Assembly (NCBI GenBank): GCA_024704175.1 | Contig: CP085629.1 | Coordinates: 5,022,001-5,086,000, forward strand | Direction of reading: 5' to 3' | From: Paenibacillus sp. P25 | GTDB taxonomy: Bacteria > Bacillota > Bacilli > Paenibacillales > NBRC-103111 | Length of the DNA stretch: 64,000 bases | Shown here: piece after piece, positions 38,607-48,894 of the stretch | Position numbering within the stretch: position 1 is the stretch's first letter | Layout: each line of letters starts with the position of its first letter | Notes under the pieces: model-generated | What the model was told of the DNA's origin: nothing | What the model saw: only the letters and a program-made list of their open reading frames with translations | Databases searched by the model: none | Program-made: the position numbers and the translations under genes

Positions 38607-39197
38607 TCAGGCTTTTACTTTCGCCTTTTCCCAATGCAGGTCAATGAGATGTGATGCTAGCTCTTTCAGCTGGGCGGCGGGGCCGGCGAAGCCGTACACC
38701 GGGACCGAAGACAACGCGCCGTTGATCACCAGCATCAGCTGATCCGTCAGCTTCTCGTCGCTAATGCCCGCTTGCTCGCTGAGACGGGCCAGCCTGAGGC
38801 GGATCGCGCGGTTATACTCCACCGCCAGCAGATGCACGGGATGATCCTCCTCGGAGAATTCCGCGAGGGCGTTGAGGAAGTGGCGACCGCGGTGGTAGCC
38901 CGGTTCCAGCAGTTCAACGGTAGCGTCGATCAGCGCCAGCAGCTGCTCTTTGGGCGATCCTTCGTGCCTGGCGATGACTTCGTCGAAATGCTCCCAGTTG
39001 ATATGGTCCTGCGCTTCGAGATAAGCTACCACCAGATCGTCTTTGGTCGGAAAATGTCGGTAGAGGGTCGCCTTGCTTACGCCCGACTGCTCGACAATCA
39101 TATCTACACCGACGGAACGGATACCATCCCGATAAAATAGTTCGGAAGCCACATCCAATATATGTTGACGTACGGAAGCACGTGCCACTCTTTTCAC
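38607..39197 (-). CDS. TetR/AcrR-family transcriptional regulator
   Basis: Intact, 196 residues. N-terminal HTH: VRQHILDVASELFYRDGIRS then VSKATLYRHFPTKDDLVVAY. The C-terminal ligand domain is like those of TetR_C regulators of small-molecule stress. Start GTG 39197. Three matching 15-bp dyads occur before this gene, the imine-reductase-like gene and the SDR gene, so a three-gene regulon with autorepression is likely (inference). Confidence 0.93.
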   Translation of the reverse strand: MKRVARASVRQHILDVASELFYRDGIRSVGVDMIVEQSGVSKATLYRHFPTKDDLVVAYLEAQDHINWEHFDEVIARHEGSPKEQLLALIDATVELLEPGYHRGRHFLNALAEFSEEDHPVHLLAVEYNRAIRLRLARLSEQAGISDEKLTDQLMLVINGALSSVPVYGFAGPAAQLKELASHLIDLHWEKAKVKA

Positions 39198-39248
39198 CTG
39201 ACCTGTCTCTTGGTTCTAGTATGTGCTTGTAAGTATCCGCTTCGGAAG

Positions 39249-39263
39249 ACGAAACAGTTCTGT
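39249..39263. promoter_or_regulatory. TetR-type operator, tetR promoter
   Basis: ACGAAACAGTTCTGT, third copy of the dyad, 52-66 nt upstream of the tetR start. Confidence 0.55.
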
Positions 39264-39421
39264 ATCAAAGTGTAACACGTATACCGGTTTTCAGCAAGAG
39301 ACGATCCGGTTAGGGAGCCCTGGCCTGCCCGTTCAACAAGACACGCGCCGGAGACTCCCGTTGTTTTGCATCGCATACCGATGTTATATTTATGTAAAAA
39401 ACGAATTGAGGTGGTTCAATA

Positions 39422-39607
39422 GTGAAATTTTATGATGGTCCACACCAGGATGATAGTCTGCTGGGTAAGGAGTTCATTTTTATTCTCTACTTCCTCATTT
39501 CGTTTTTCTCTCTAGTAACCCTGAAAAGGAATAAAAAAATCGAAGCAATAAAGGAAGAATTACCGTTAGAAACCGCAAAGTTAAAGCGAATATATTCCAA
39601 GGATTAG
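39422..39607 (+). CDS. Small single-pass membrane protein
   Basis: 61 residues, start GTG 39422 behind GAGGTGG. One membrane helix (EFIFILYFLISFFSLVTL) and a Lys/Glu-rich tail. No family recognised. A clear ribosome binding site and a terminator after the stop support expression. Confidence 0.55.
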   Translation: MKFYDGPHQDDSLLGKEFIFILYFLISFFSLVTLKRNKKIEAIKEELPLETAKLKRIYSKD

Positions 39608-39627
39608 CCTCACATATTATCAGCGGA

Positions 39628-39666
39628 TGCCCGCCTTAAGAAGTTGAAGAGCGGGCACTTCATTTT
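39628..39666 (+). terminator. Terminator after the small membrane protein gene
   Basis: Stem TGCCCGC/GCGGGCA followed by ACTTCATTTTTA. Confidence 0.75.
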
Positions 39667-39684
39667 TATAATCAATTTGCCACT

Positions 39685-40098
39685 TCATTCCCCCATATCG
39701 CTCGTCACGGCGGAATAACACATCGAGTCCTGCCGGACCCGCTTCTCTTTCATTTGCCCTATCTGCTTCTCCAGCCTCTGCTGGACGACGGCCAGTGTAT
39801 TCATTTGCCGGTTGATCTCGGCTAATTTCTTCTCATACGCTTCCAGCATTTCGCCGCAGTATTCGTCTATTTCCGCTTGCGGATAGTTATCCTTGCAGTT
39901 CAGTACCTGCTCGATTTCGTCCGTGGTCAGCCCAAGGCCCAGGTAGATTTGAATGGTACGAATCCGCTCGACCGCGGACTCGTCGAACTCCCGGTAATCG
40001 TTGTCCAGGCGGGTGGCGGTGAGCAGCTTCTTCTTCTCGTAATGCCGTATGGAACGGGGGCTGACCCCGGTTTTTTCGGACAATTGGCTTATTCTCAT
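39685..40098 (-). CDS. MerR-family transcriptional regulator
   Basis: Intact, 137 residues from ATG 40098 (AAGGAGG upstream). N-terminal winged HTH MRISQLSEKTGVSPRSIRHYEKKKLL, then a long coiled coil (EMLEAYEKKLAEINRQMNTL). Cys residues (CKDN, EYCGEM, MCYSAV) are too scattered for a classic metal site, so a small-molecule or redox signal is possible. Divergent from the imine-reductase-like gene 2, with MerR-type promoters in between. Confidence 0.9.
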   Translation of the reverse strand: MRISQLSEKTGVSPRSIRHYEKKKLLTATRLDNDYREFDESAVERIRTIQIYLGLGLTTDEIEQVLNCKDNYPQAEIDEYCGEMLEAYEKKLAEINRQMNTLAVVQQRLEKQIGQMKEKRVRQDSMCYSAVTSDMGE

Positions 40099-40135
40099 GA
40101 ACCGTGCCTCCTTCGGCAAAAAAGAGTCCTTTACT

Positions 40136-40167
40136 ATTATAAAGTATAACATTAGTGTTAAGGTCAA
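40136..40167 (-). promoter_or_regulatory. merR promoter with 20-bp spacer and dyad operator
   Basis: Minus strand: -35 TTGACC (40167-40162), -10 TATAAT (40141-40136), spacer 20 bp, holding the dyad TAACATTAGTGTTA (40147-40160). Over-long spacers are typical of MerR-controlled promoters. Confidence 0.75.
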
Positions 40168-40218
40168 TAGGAAGATTTGTCGAACCGGAGCGGCTGTCTG
40201 ACGTCATGAAGAAGGGGT

Positions 40219-40250
40219 TTGACGTTGACATTAGTGTCATCCATTAGAAT
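40219..40250 (+). promoter_or_regulatory. Imine-reductase-like gene 2 promoter with 20-bp spacer and dyad operator
   Basis: -35 TTGACG (40219-40224), -10 TAGAAT (40245-40250), spacer 20 bp with dyad TGACATTAGTGTCA (40227-40240), which shares its centre ACATTAGTGT with the merR site. Confidence 0.78.
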
Positions 40251-40281
40251 AGGGTTCAACCACATTGAAGGAGGCACTGTC

Positions 40282-41209
40282 ATGGAAAATAAGGAACTTA
40301 GTGAGAAAACGGAACTTGTGGCGGAGGAACCTGTCAGCCGCCTGCCGGTGACCGTTATTGGTCTTGGAGCGATGGGCTCGGCACTGGCCCGCGCTTTCTT
40401 AAAGGCCGGTCACCGGACGGCCGTCTGGAACCGCTCGGCCCGTAAAGCCGACGACCTCGCCCGGATTGGTGCGGTCCGGGCAGCCTCCATCGCCGAAGCG
40501 GTGTCGGCCAGTCCGCTGGTGGTCGTCTGCGTCCTGGACTATGAAGCCATGTATGAGATTCTGGAGCCCGCAAGCGATTTGCTGTCCGGGCGCGTGCTGG
40601 TGAATCTTACGAACGGCAAGCCGGAGCAGGCCCGCAAGGTCGCTGCATGGGTGGCAGAGCGCGGAGCGGAATACCTGGACGGCGGGATCATGGCCGTGCC
40701 CCAGATGATTGCGGGGCCCCATGCGCTCGCTGCTCTACAGCGGATCGCAAAGCGCCTTCGAGACTTATCAAGGGGTGCTCGGAACCCTGGGTAAAAGCCA
40801 ATACCTCGGTGCCGACGCCGGCTTGGCACCGCTGTACGACCTGGCCCTGCTCAGTGCAATGTTCGGGATGTTCGGCGGCTTCTTTCACGCCGTCGCCCTG
40901 GTCGGCACGGAGCAGGTCGAAGCGACGGCGTTCACGTCGCTCGTGGTCCCGTGGCTGAGCGCCATGATGGCCTCCCTGCCCCGTTTGGCTCGGGCCGTCG
41001 ATACGGGAAACCATGCTACCAACGTGTCCAGCCTGTCCACCAACGAAGCCGGTTTCGTCAACCTCATCGAAGCGAGCCGGGAGCAGGGCATCAGCGCCGA
41101 CTTGTTCCTCCCGCTCCAGGCCCTCGTCCAACGGGGAGTCGCCGAGGGCTACAGCGGCGACGGGTTATCCAGACTGGTGGAGCCGCTTCGACATCCGGCT
41201 CCCGCTTAA
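40282..41209 (+). CDS. NAD(P)-binding imine-reductase/6PGDH-like oxidoreductase (copy 2)
   Basis: About 309 residues, one frame break near 40720 at GGGGCCCC. VTVIGLGAMGSALARAFLKA with WNRSARKA, GRVLVNLTNGKPEQAR, YLDGGIMAVPQMI, then in the second frame LLYSGSQSAFETYQ and MFGGFFHAVALVG. Paralogue of the gene at 37555. A 20-residue hydrophilic N-terminal extension precedes the Rossmann fold. ATG 40282 behind AAGGAGG. Likely activated by the divergent MerR protein. Confidence 0.85.
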
Positions 41210-41211
41210 TA

Positions 41212-41258
41212 AAAAGAAGCATTCCATCGGCCCGGAACAGGCCCCAGGGAATGCTTCT
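41212..41258. terminator. Bidirectional terminator, ribokinase / imine-reductase-like gene 2
   Basis: Arms AGAAGCATTCC (41215-41225) and GGAATGCTTCT (41248-41258), 11 bp, with a GC-rich loop. Minus strand is followed by TTTTTATT, making it the end of the long operon. Confidence 0.82.
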
Positions 41259-41273
41259 TCTGCGTTATCCTCT

Positions 41274-42169
41274 TTACCCCGTAACGACCTCGGATAAATA
41301 AGGGATCGCCTGCTGTGCACCCGGACGCGTAACGGAAATCGATGCCGCGTGCTGCGCGATGTCCACCGCTTCATCCAGGCTTCGGCCCGCAACGATCATC
41401 GCCGCCAGCGTGCCGGAGAACGTATCTCCTGCGGCCGTCGTGTCGACCGCCTCCACCTTGCGGCTTTCCTTAAACACATTCCTGAGGCCGTTATAATAGA
41501 CGACGCCCTTATCACCGAGCGTCACGATTGGATATCGAATCCCCTTGCGCCGCAAACGCTCCAAAGCTTCAAAGCCGTCCTCGGCGCTCCTGATTTCGAT
41601 TCCCGTATAGGTTAGGCACTCGATTTCATTGGGCGTAAAATAATCCACGCCCTCCAGCACGGCGTCCTCGATCGGAGCGACCGGCGCCGGATTCAAGAAA
41701 ACCGGCACCCTGCCCTTCACCAGCCGGATAGCTTCGTATACGGCCGGCATCGGAATCTCCAGCTGCAGCATAACGGCTGACGCCGAAAGCAGTGCCCGCG
41801 AATAGCCCCGGATGTATTCTGGCGTGACCTTCAGATTGGCCCCTCCGTCCAGGAGAATGGAATTGTTCCCCTGGCAAACGGTAATCGCAGCCACGCCTGT
41901 CGTGGTATCCGGTTCCACTGCCATATACTCGGTATGCACGCCGAATCCGGCAAGGCCGCCCAGTAGGGACTGCCCGAACAGATCGTCCCCCACCTTGCCC
42001 AGCGACCAGGTCTCCGCCCCCATCTTGGCGCAGGCGACCGCCTGGTTGGCCCCTTTACCGCCGGCGGACAGGCTGAAGCCTTCGCCCTGCATCGTCTCAC
42101 CGACGGCCGGGATCCGGCTCGTCCGCATGACCATGTCCATATTGGCGCGCCGATGACGATAATGCTCAT
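41274..42169 (-). CDS. rbsK: Ribokinase (PfkB family)
   Basis: About 298 residues, frame break near 42148 just after MSIIVIG. Phosphorylates D-ribose to ribose 5-phosphate (or a related sugar). Features: NMDMVMRTSRIPAVGETM, SAGGKGANQAVACAKMG (substrate Gly-Gly), FLNPAPV, TPNEIE, and the anion-hole/catalytic base segment DTTAAGDTFSG, all ribokinase-like. ATG 42169 after GGAGGAGG. Last gene of the ADP-ribosylglycohydrolase operon, so ribose could be a released product (inference). Confidence 0.88.
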
Positions 42170-42189
42170 CGTAATCCTCCTCCAAAGAC

Positions 42190-44296
42190 CTAGAGCTCCG
42201 TGAACCGGATCGGGCCGTAGTAAGTTCTTGCCGCGGACAGCGTGCTGACCCCGAACATCCCGTATTGGAACGTATCATCCTGGTGCTGAAGAACGCGCTC
42301 TCCGTTAATGTCAACCGTAATCGTATTCCCTTGCGCCGTGACGGTAAGATCATAGTCTTGATCAAACCGCCAAGGGTAAGCACACTCCGCCAGCTTTTTA
42401 AACCCGAAGTCGTTGATGTACAAGGCTATCCTGTTCTCTCCGTCGAAGCCGGCATGGTACCCGCGCATCGCCCCCTGCGCCCGGACGGCCACGAGGTGCG
42501 AGTCCCCGATCTGCGGACTCAGCGTCACCGAAACGGTGTAATCCCTGGCAAAATAACTGCCCGCATAAGCCTCGCTCGGCTCCGCGGTCATGAGATACAT
42601 GCGTCCGTCCTCCAGGCTCCAGGCTCCATGGTTATGAGAGAACGGCGTCACGCGGCCGAAGCTCATCCGGCGCTTGCGGAAGTCGATCGAATAATCGGCT
42701 TTGCCGCTGATCCGAAACTCATCGATGAAGATGCGGCCCAGGCTCTTCGGCTTGCGCGTCGAGTACGACTCGAGCACAATGCCGACCTCGTCGATGAGCT
42801 CGCCCTCGGTATCCGGGATCGTGAACTCGATCTGAATCCACTGCTGATCCACAAGCTTGATATAGCCCTGAATCAGGTCCTTGCGGCTCTTCGCCAGCCG
42901 GACATAAGGAGCGATCCCCATCGTTTCGTTGCCGCCCCATTGGTCGAGATAGATGCTCATCGATACCTTTTGACCGGAATAGGCTTTGGGGGTAAACACC
43001 GGCGAATACCGTTCATCACTGAAATCGTCTCTGGTATAGAACGGCTTGTAATAAATCTTCGACTGCTCCCCGCGGGTCATCCGGTCGAACAGCACTTCCA
43101 GGGAGCCGCTGCCCTGGGACGCCTTCTCCGTGGAATGCTTGATCCGGCAGAAGAACGGGTCCGAGATGCGGAAGTTGTGTGTCGAGCCGGGAAGCTCGAA
43201 ATCGAAATAAATTTCATCTTCCTTGAAACTGCTTAGCGAGCTCCTCGGGACAAAGGTCGCTTCGCGAGCCGATAACCGAGAATCGCAAGCTCCTTGGCAT
43301 ACGTAGGGATATCCAGGATATTCAGATAGCCGGAGATGCCCGACATGACGATGCCGTCGTTCATCGGCGCGCGGTATTTATCCGCAATTCCATCAAGGCC
43401 CGCGGCGACACCCAGTACCGTACCTACGTTGCCCGCGTTGCAGTCGGTATCCCAGCCGCACATCGTGGCGATTTCCACCGTCCGGTTAAAATCCCCTGCC
43501 CGTAAATCATCGCCAGGATGCAGACACCCGCATTCGGAATGATATGGCACACGCCCCGATACTTGTCGTAGCCCCAATCCCGTTCCAGCATATCCCGGCA
43601 GGCCCTGAAATCGTCCGGATGCTCATCGTAGAAAGCCAACACCGCACGGGCCACCTTGGCATACGTGGAATCCTGCGGAATCTGCCCGAGACCCGTTTCG
43701 ATAATTTCGCGGATATCGCTTGTTTCGAAAGCCTTGGCAATCGCCGCGCAGAAGAATCTCGCCCCCAGCACGCCTTCGCCGTCATGGGACACCCTTGCCG
43801 CCGTCTCGCCGTAATCTGCTGCTTTCTTAGGGTTACAGGGATTCACCAGCCCCCAGGTATCGATGAAAATTTGGCCCCCGATCTGCTCGGCGATGATTTT
43901 CCCGTTCTGCCGGATCGAGCCGGACTCTGGCGCCTGTATCCCCTGCTTCAAATTGATATAAGCCGTATGCTCCGTGCTGACCCCATAGCCGCCCCACCAG
44001 AACATGCCGACGCCTTCACGCGCATAGTTCAGCCAGGCCCGGGCGACATCGTTCGGCGTCAGCTCCCGGTCCGCCGCGTCGTCATACAGCGCCCGCAGGA
44101 AATAATAAGGGCCATTCGCGTCGTCGTCCGCGGCAAAATTCTTAAACTCCTTCACATAGTCTGTGATCTCGCCGTACGTATTTCGGATTCGTTCATAAGT
44201 CCAGATCGTCGGCTCCACCGGCGCACCCAGCCTTATGCCTATGTTCATGCCCAAATAACCGGAGTATACCTTTTCCAAATAATTCGAGGGAATCAT
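42190..44296 (-). CDS. ADP-ribosylglycohydrolase family protein with C-terminal beta-sandwich
   Basis: About 702 residues in three frames (breaks near 43500 and 43250). The N-terminal 350 residues are an ARH fold: SGYLGMNIGIRLGAPVEPTI, variant first metal motif AADDDANGPYYFL, and second metal motif GWDTDCNAGNVGTVLG. The remaining 330 residues (from EDEIYFDFELPGSTHNFRIS) are beta-rich, resembling carbohydrate-binding or concanavalin-like domains. No signal peptide. The family hydrolyses N- or O-glycosidic bonds to ADP-ribose or ribose with Mg2+. ATG 44296, 10 nt after the first ARH gene. Substrate unknown. Confidence 0.82.
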
Positions 44297-44308
44297 CAAA
44301 GCACCGCC

Positions 44309-45470
44309 TTATACCTGTATTGAATGAAGCCGCTCCAGCCTGGCCCGGTCCGCTTCCAAATCCTGCAGAATGATCGATGACGCCGCCTCGATGAACCGGC
44401 TGACGCTCGTCTCGAAATCCTGCCGGTTCGCGGCTTCCAGCACGGCGATTTCGTCCGCCGGTATAACCTGCACGCCCTGCATCGCGCCGAGAATGGCACC
44501 GATCATGACGCCGATCGAATCCGTGTCGCGCCCGGAGCTCACGCCGTCCTTGACCGCCTCTAGGAAATTCCCTTCGTGCAGCACAATGTACGCGAGCGCC
44601 ATCGGCGCTCCTCGATCGAGAATAACCGGCTCGGCGTGTAGTAATTGGATGGAATGCCCACCCGGTCGATGCTCCGGTTCACATCGTCGCCCATCGGCGA
44701 ATATTTCGCCAGGACGGCATGAAATCTCGCCACGACCTCGTCGCGGTCATCCCGCTGAGGCCGGAGCGCAAGCGCCGTATCGCACAGCTCCTGAATGGCC
44801 CGCTTCGTCCCGTCCTTGGCATAGCGCAGGGCCGTGCTTACGATGTCCTCTACGCTCACACCCGGCTCGAACGCCTTGGCCACGCAGCAGGCCATCACGC
44901 CCGCCGCCTCCAGCCCGTAGCTGATCTGATGCCCGGAGGCGAACAGAATCGCTTCATCATAAGCCGCCTTGGGGCCGCAGGCGTTCACGACGCCGACCGG
45001 GGCGATGTACATGGCGCGCCGCAGTTGACCATATTGCCGTAGCCGCCCTCCCGCGGCTCGCAATTAGCAAGCACATGCCGGTTGAAAATATGCTTTTCCG
45101 GGTAAAATAACCGGTCGAGAATGAGAGCCTCCTTCCCGAGCTCCGGAATATACCTTGGCCGGAAGGCGATTTCTTTTACAAATTCACACGCCAGATCGTA
45201 GGCATCCAAGTGCCGCCTTTCGGTGCAGTACACGTTCATCAGCGCCAGGGTCATCAGCGTATCGTCGGTTACGATGCCCTGCCCCCGCATTCTTCCCAGC
45301 CGCGCCTCCTCCGGCCAATCCGCCTTCCACCACTTGGTTCTCGTCGTTTCGACTCTTCCGTACTTCGCCTTGATTTCCCCGTAGGGCATTTTCTCGACGA
45401 CCGCACCCATCGCGTCGCCGAAGGCCGTGCCGTAGAGGACACCCTTGACCCGTTCCGCAAAAGTGATCAT
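44309..45470 (-). CDS. ADP-ribosylglycohydrolase family protein
   Basis: About 387 residues in three frames (breaks near 45020 and 44605). Starts MITFAERVKGVLYGTAFGDA at ATG 45470 behind GGGAGGCGG. Both metal-binding motifs are canonical: VTDDTLMTLAL and SGRDTDSIGVMIGAILGA. NACGPKAAYDEAILFAS and the C-terminal helix follow. Cytoplasmic. Lies between the solute-binding lipoprotein and a second ARH protein, which suggests that the imported compound contains a ribosyl or ribosyl-like bond (inference). Confidence 0.85.
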
Positions 45471-45561
45471 TCGTACCGCCTCCCCCGAGCTTCCCCAGGA
45501 AACTCTCCAGCGCCGGTTGCGATGCGGAGCACCCGGCTCCGCACCCGCCGGCTTTATTTCC

Positions 45562-47037
45562 CTACTTAATCGTCTTGTTCGCGTAATCCGTAATCTCTTT
45601 GCCGCCGGCCGCATTCCAGTCCTGGACGAACTTATCGAAGTCCGCTCCGCTCTTCTTGCCGGTTACGAAATCGGCTGCGAATTCTTTGTACAGCGCCGTG
45701 CAGGCATCCCATTTGGTCGCGAGCTCGGCCGGGATAATGAAGCTGTTGTCCTTCGTCGACATGGAAGCGAACATCTCAAGCGATTTGCTCGCCGGCTCGG
45801 ACAGGTAAGGTGTCGACGGATCGAACTCCTTATCCGGCTTGAAATTGACCGTGGACTCCACGAAGTGCGGATACCAAGCGGCGAATTTGTCGGTCAGCTT
45901 GATTTTGTTATTGACGATCTGATATTCCTGGCCTTCCGTGCCTATCTTATCGAGCAACTGGCCTTTCGGGCTTGCCATATACTCCAGAACGGCGAAAGCC
46001 AGGTCCTTGTTCTTCGACGTCTTGGCGATCGCGAAGCCGCGGCTTTCCTTGCTGACATCGACCGGCGTGTAGCCTTGGGCCTTTCCTTTGGCCGGCTGCA
46101 GCGGCACCACCTTGGCCCCCGCCCCGTTCTGGGCGATGGACTTCGTATTGTACAGATCGATGACCTTGCCCTGCGTGCCCGCGATGATCGCCGCCTGGCC
46201 GTCATAGAACGCTTTTTCCTTCGTATCCCACTTCTTCGTCAGGAACTCCGGGTCGAGCAGCCCTTCTTTGTACAATTTGGCATAAAACTCAAGCTTTTCT
46301 TTCTCGAACGGGGTCGTTTTACCAAATGCATACTTGCCGTCGGCTCCTTTGATCCACGTGGAGGTCAGCCCGAACGCCTGCCCGAACATCACGTCGAGCT
46401 CGTCGAGAGTGCCTGCGGTCGTGTACGCATACTTCGCGCCGCTCTTTTCCTTCAGCTCCTTGAAGAAGGCATAGTAATTGTCTATCGTCGGACTCGCCAG
46501 AGCCGTCTTGCCCGAAGCGGTCTTATCGAGCAGATCCTGACGAACCACCGGAACCTGGTCGCTGGTCGGGGCCAGCCAGATCAAGTAGGGGTAATTTTTC
46601 AGACGCTCTTTATTAAAATCGCTCATCGAGGCTTTGACATAGGTGGATTTATCGACGTAAGGCGTCAGATCCTCGAGAATCTTCTGCGTGATTGCGAAAT
46701 TGTAGTCGCCGCCCTGGAAGTAGATCAGGTCCGGAATGTTGCCGCTTTGCAGCAGCAGGCCCAGCTTCTCGGAATATGTGCCGCTCTGGACGGGAGCGAT
46801 CTGCAGCTTGATGTTCTTGCCCTCCGCCTTCATTCCATCTTCAATGGCTTGAATAAGCCGCTTCGTGTTCGGATCGTCGGCCGGGAAATCTTTGGCCGCC
46901 ATCGTGATCGTCACGGGCTGGCCGGATTGCCCCGGAGCCGGGGATGAAGCCTGGTCCTTGGATGCCGGACTGCCGCTGCAGGCCGTCGTAACGGCCATCA
47001 GGCCCGCCGCCGTCAGCATGAAGAGCGATTTTCTCAT
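45562..47037 (-). CDS. Extracellular solute-binding lipoprotein of the ARH operon
   Basis: Intact, 491 residues. Signal and lipobox MAVTTACSGS, then a Ser/Pro/Gln linker and a family 1 binding fold (VTITMAAKDFPADDPNTKRL, IPDLIYFQGGDYNFAITQKI, KGLL-like YKEGLLDPEFLTKKWDTKEK, FVQDWNAAGGKEITDYANK). ATG 47037. Binds an unknown, probably carbohydrate-containing ligand for the two permeases encoded upstream. Confidence 0.92.
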   Translation of the reverse strand: MRKSLFMLTAAGLMAVTTACSGSPASKDQASSPAPGQSGQPVTITMAAKDFPADDPNTKRLIQAIEDGMKAEGKNIKLQIAPVQSGTYSEKLGLLLQSGNIPDLIYFQGGDYNFAITQKILEDLTPYVDKSTYVKASMSDFNKERLKNYPYLIWLAPTSDQVPVVRQDLLDKTASGKTALASPTIDNYYAFFKELKEKSGAKYAYTTAGTLDELDVMFGQAFGLTSTWIKGADGKYAFGKTTPFEKEKLEFYAKLYKEGLLDPEFLTKKWDTKEKAFYDGQAAIIAGTQGKVIDLYNTKSIAQNGAGAKVVPLQPAKGKAQGYTPVDVSKESRGFAIAKTSKNKDLAFAVLEYMASPKGQLLDKIGTEGQEYQIVNNKIKLTDKFAAWYPHFVESTVNFKPDKEFDPSTPYLSEPASKSLEMFASMSTKDNSFIIPAELATKWDACTALYKEFAADFVTGKKSGADFDKFVQDWNAAGGKEITDYANKTIK

Positions 47038-47071
47038 TGGTTTGTTTCCTCCCTTTTTCTACTCGCTGATA

Positions 47072-47957
47072 TTATTCCTTCACGCCGCCGTCCATCACTC
47101 CGCTCGTATAGTACCGCAGAATAATGGGATAGAGCATGAGGATCGGAACCATGGCAATAACGATCGTAGCCGCCTTGAGGGCCGTGAAATCGAGCTGCGC
47201 GATATTGTTGTTCTTGAGCAGGTTCGCCGCGCCGACCAGGGCGGATGTATCCTTCTCGACCACGAACTGCCTCAGCAGCACCTGCAGCACCGTGTTCTCG
47301 CGGCTGGACAAGAAGATGCTGGATTTGAAAAACTCGTTCCACTTCGCCACCGCATAGAACATCCCGACCGTCAGCGGCGGCACACGGGAGAGCGGCAAAG
47401 ACGACCCGGAGGAACGTCGTCAGGTGCCCGGCTCCGTCCATCCGCGCCGCCTCCATGAGCGACTCGGGGATCTCTTCAATGAACCGCATCATGATGATCA
47501 GGTAAAACACGTTGATCGTGCGGTAAAGGACCATGGACCACAAGCTGTCCAGCAGATGCAGGTCCTTAACCACCATATATTCCTGTACGATCCCGGGCTC
47601 GAAGATCATGATGATAATGAGGAAAATCATGATCGGCGTTTTGCCGACCAGGTTCCTGCGTGTCAGCACAAAGGCCGTTATCGTCGTGAAAAAGATGCTG
47701 AACGCCGTGCCGACAACCGTGATAAACAAAGAATTCAGCAGCGCCCGGCCGACGATGGGGTTGCTGAGCACCACCTGGAAATGGATCAGCGAGAAGCCCT
47801 TGGGCACGATATCATAACCGTGCAGCAGGTGCACCTTGGCCGGATCAGAGAACGCTTTCGCAAACAGATTGATAATCGGCACGAACATCGTGAGCGTGAT
47901 GATAGTGAGCACGATCCCGATCGCGAGCTTGGAAACGGTTAATTTTTTTCCTGTCAT
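47072..47957 (-). CDS. Carbohydrate ABC transporter permease (LplC type)
   Basis: About 295 residues, frame break near 47395. Six membrane segments; EAA loop ESLMEAARMDGAGHLTTFLRV, then AVAKWNEFFKSSIFLSS and the C-terminus YTSGVMDGGVKE. ATG 47957 behind AAGGAGGTG. Pairs with the upstream LplB-type permease, 15 nt away. Confidence 0.88.
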
Positions 47958-47972
47958 GCGCGAATCACCTCC

Positions 47973-48882
47973 TTACCAAGCGCCTTTCGAGGTCAATTTT
48001 TTGGAAATAAAGTGCGTGGACAAGACCAGAACGACCCCGATCACGCTCTTGAACAGGTTGGCGGCCGTGGCAAAGGAATATTGTCCGTTGATCAGGCCTA
48101 CGCGGTAGACGTACGTATCGATAATATCGATCCTGCTGTTGACCGAGTCGTTGGTGAAGTTCAGGATTTGATCAAGCCCCGCATTCATGATGAAGCCGAC
48201 GTTCAGGATAAAGATGGTGACCATCGGAATATACAGATGCGGCAGGATGATCCGCGTGACGATGTGCCAGCGGTTCGCCCCGTCGACGTAAGCCGCCTCG
48301 TACAGGCTCGGGCTGATGCCCATGATCGCCGCCAGATAGATGATCGAATCCCACCCGGTCGACCGCCAGGCTTCGCTGGCCAGCAAGCACCCAGCGGATG
48401 GCGTCTTTGTCCGTCAGGAAGTCGCGGCCGGGAAAGCCGAAGAGCTGAATGATCTGATTCACGGCGCCCGTCGATTTCGACAGGAACTCGAGCCAAATGC
48501 CCGCAATCACGACCCAGGACAGGAAGTGCGGCAGGTAAGAGATGACCTGCACGGTCCTGCGGAACGGGCCGTTCATGAATTCGTTCAGCATCAGCGCGAA
48601 CAGAACCGGAACCGGGAAGAGCAGAAACATTTTCATCGCGCTGATGATCAGGGTATTGCCCAGCACGGTCGCAAAGATCGGTGTGCTGAAGAGCTCGCGG
48701 AAATATTTCAATCCGACGAAGACATGGTCGCCCAGAATCCGGTAATCGTAGAACGCCAGCTTCATACCGGCAATCGGCAGGACATGAAAGATGATAAAAT
48801 ACGCCATTCCGGGCAGCAGCATGAGATAAAGCACCTTATCCGCCCACATTCGTTTCAGCAAGGAAATCGCACCTATGATCAT
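47973..48882 (-). CDS. Carbohydrate ABC transporter permease (LplB type)
   Basis: About 303 residues, frame break near 48385. Segments YLMLLPGMAYFIIFHVLPIA and ISYLPHFLSWVVIAGIWLEF, and EAA loop SLYEAAYVDGANRWHIVTRI. ATG 48882 with GAGGGGGCG just before, 12 nt after the DUF4387 gene. No ATPase gene in the operon. Confidence 0.88.
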
Positions 48883-48894
48883 CGCCCCCTCTGC

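Noticed and set aside
45445..46947. Plus-strand open frame of about 500 codons
   Set aside because: It is antisense to the intact solute-binding lipoprotein gene, has no family features and no ribosome binding site; GC-rich codon use leaves antisense frames open.
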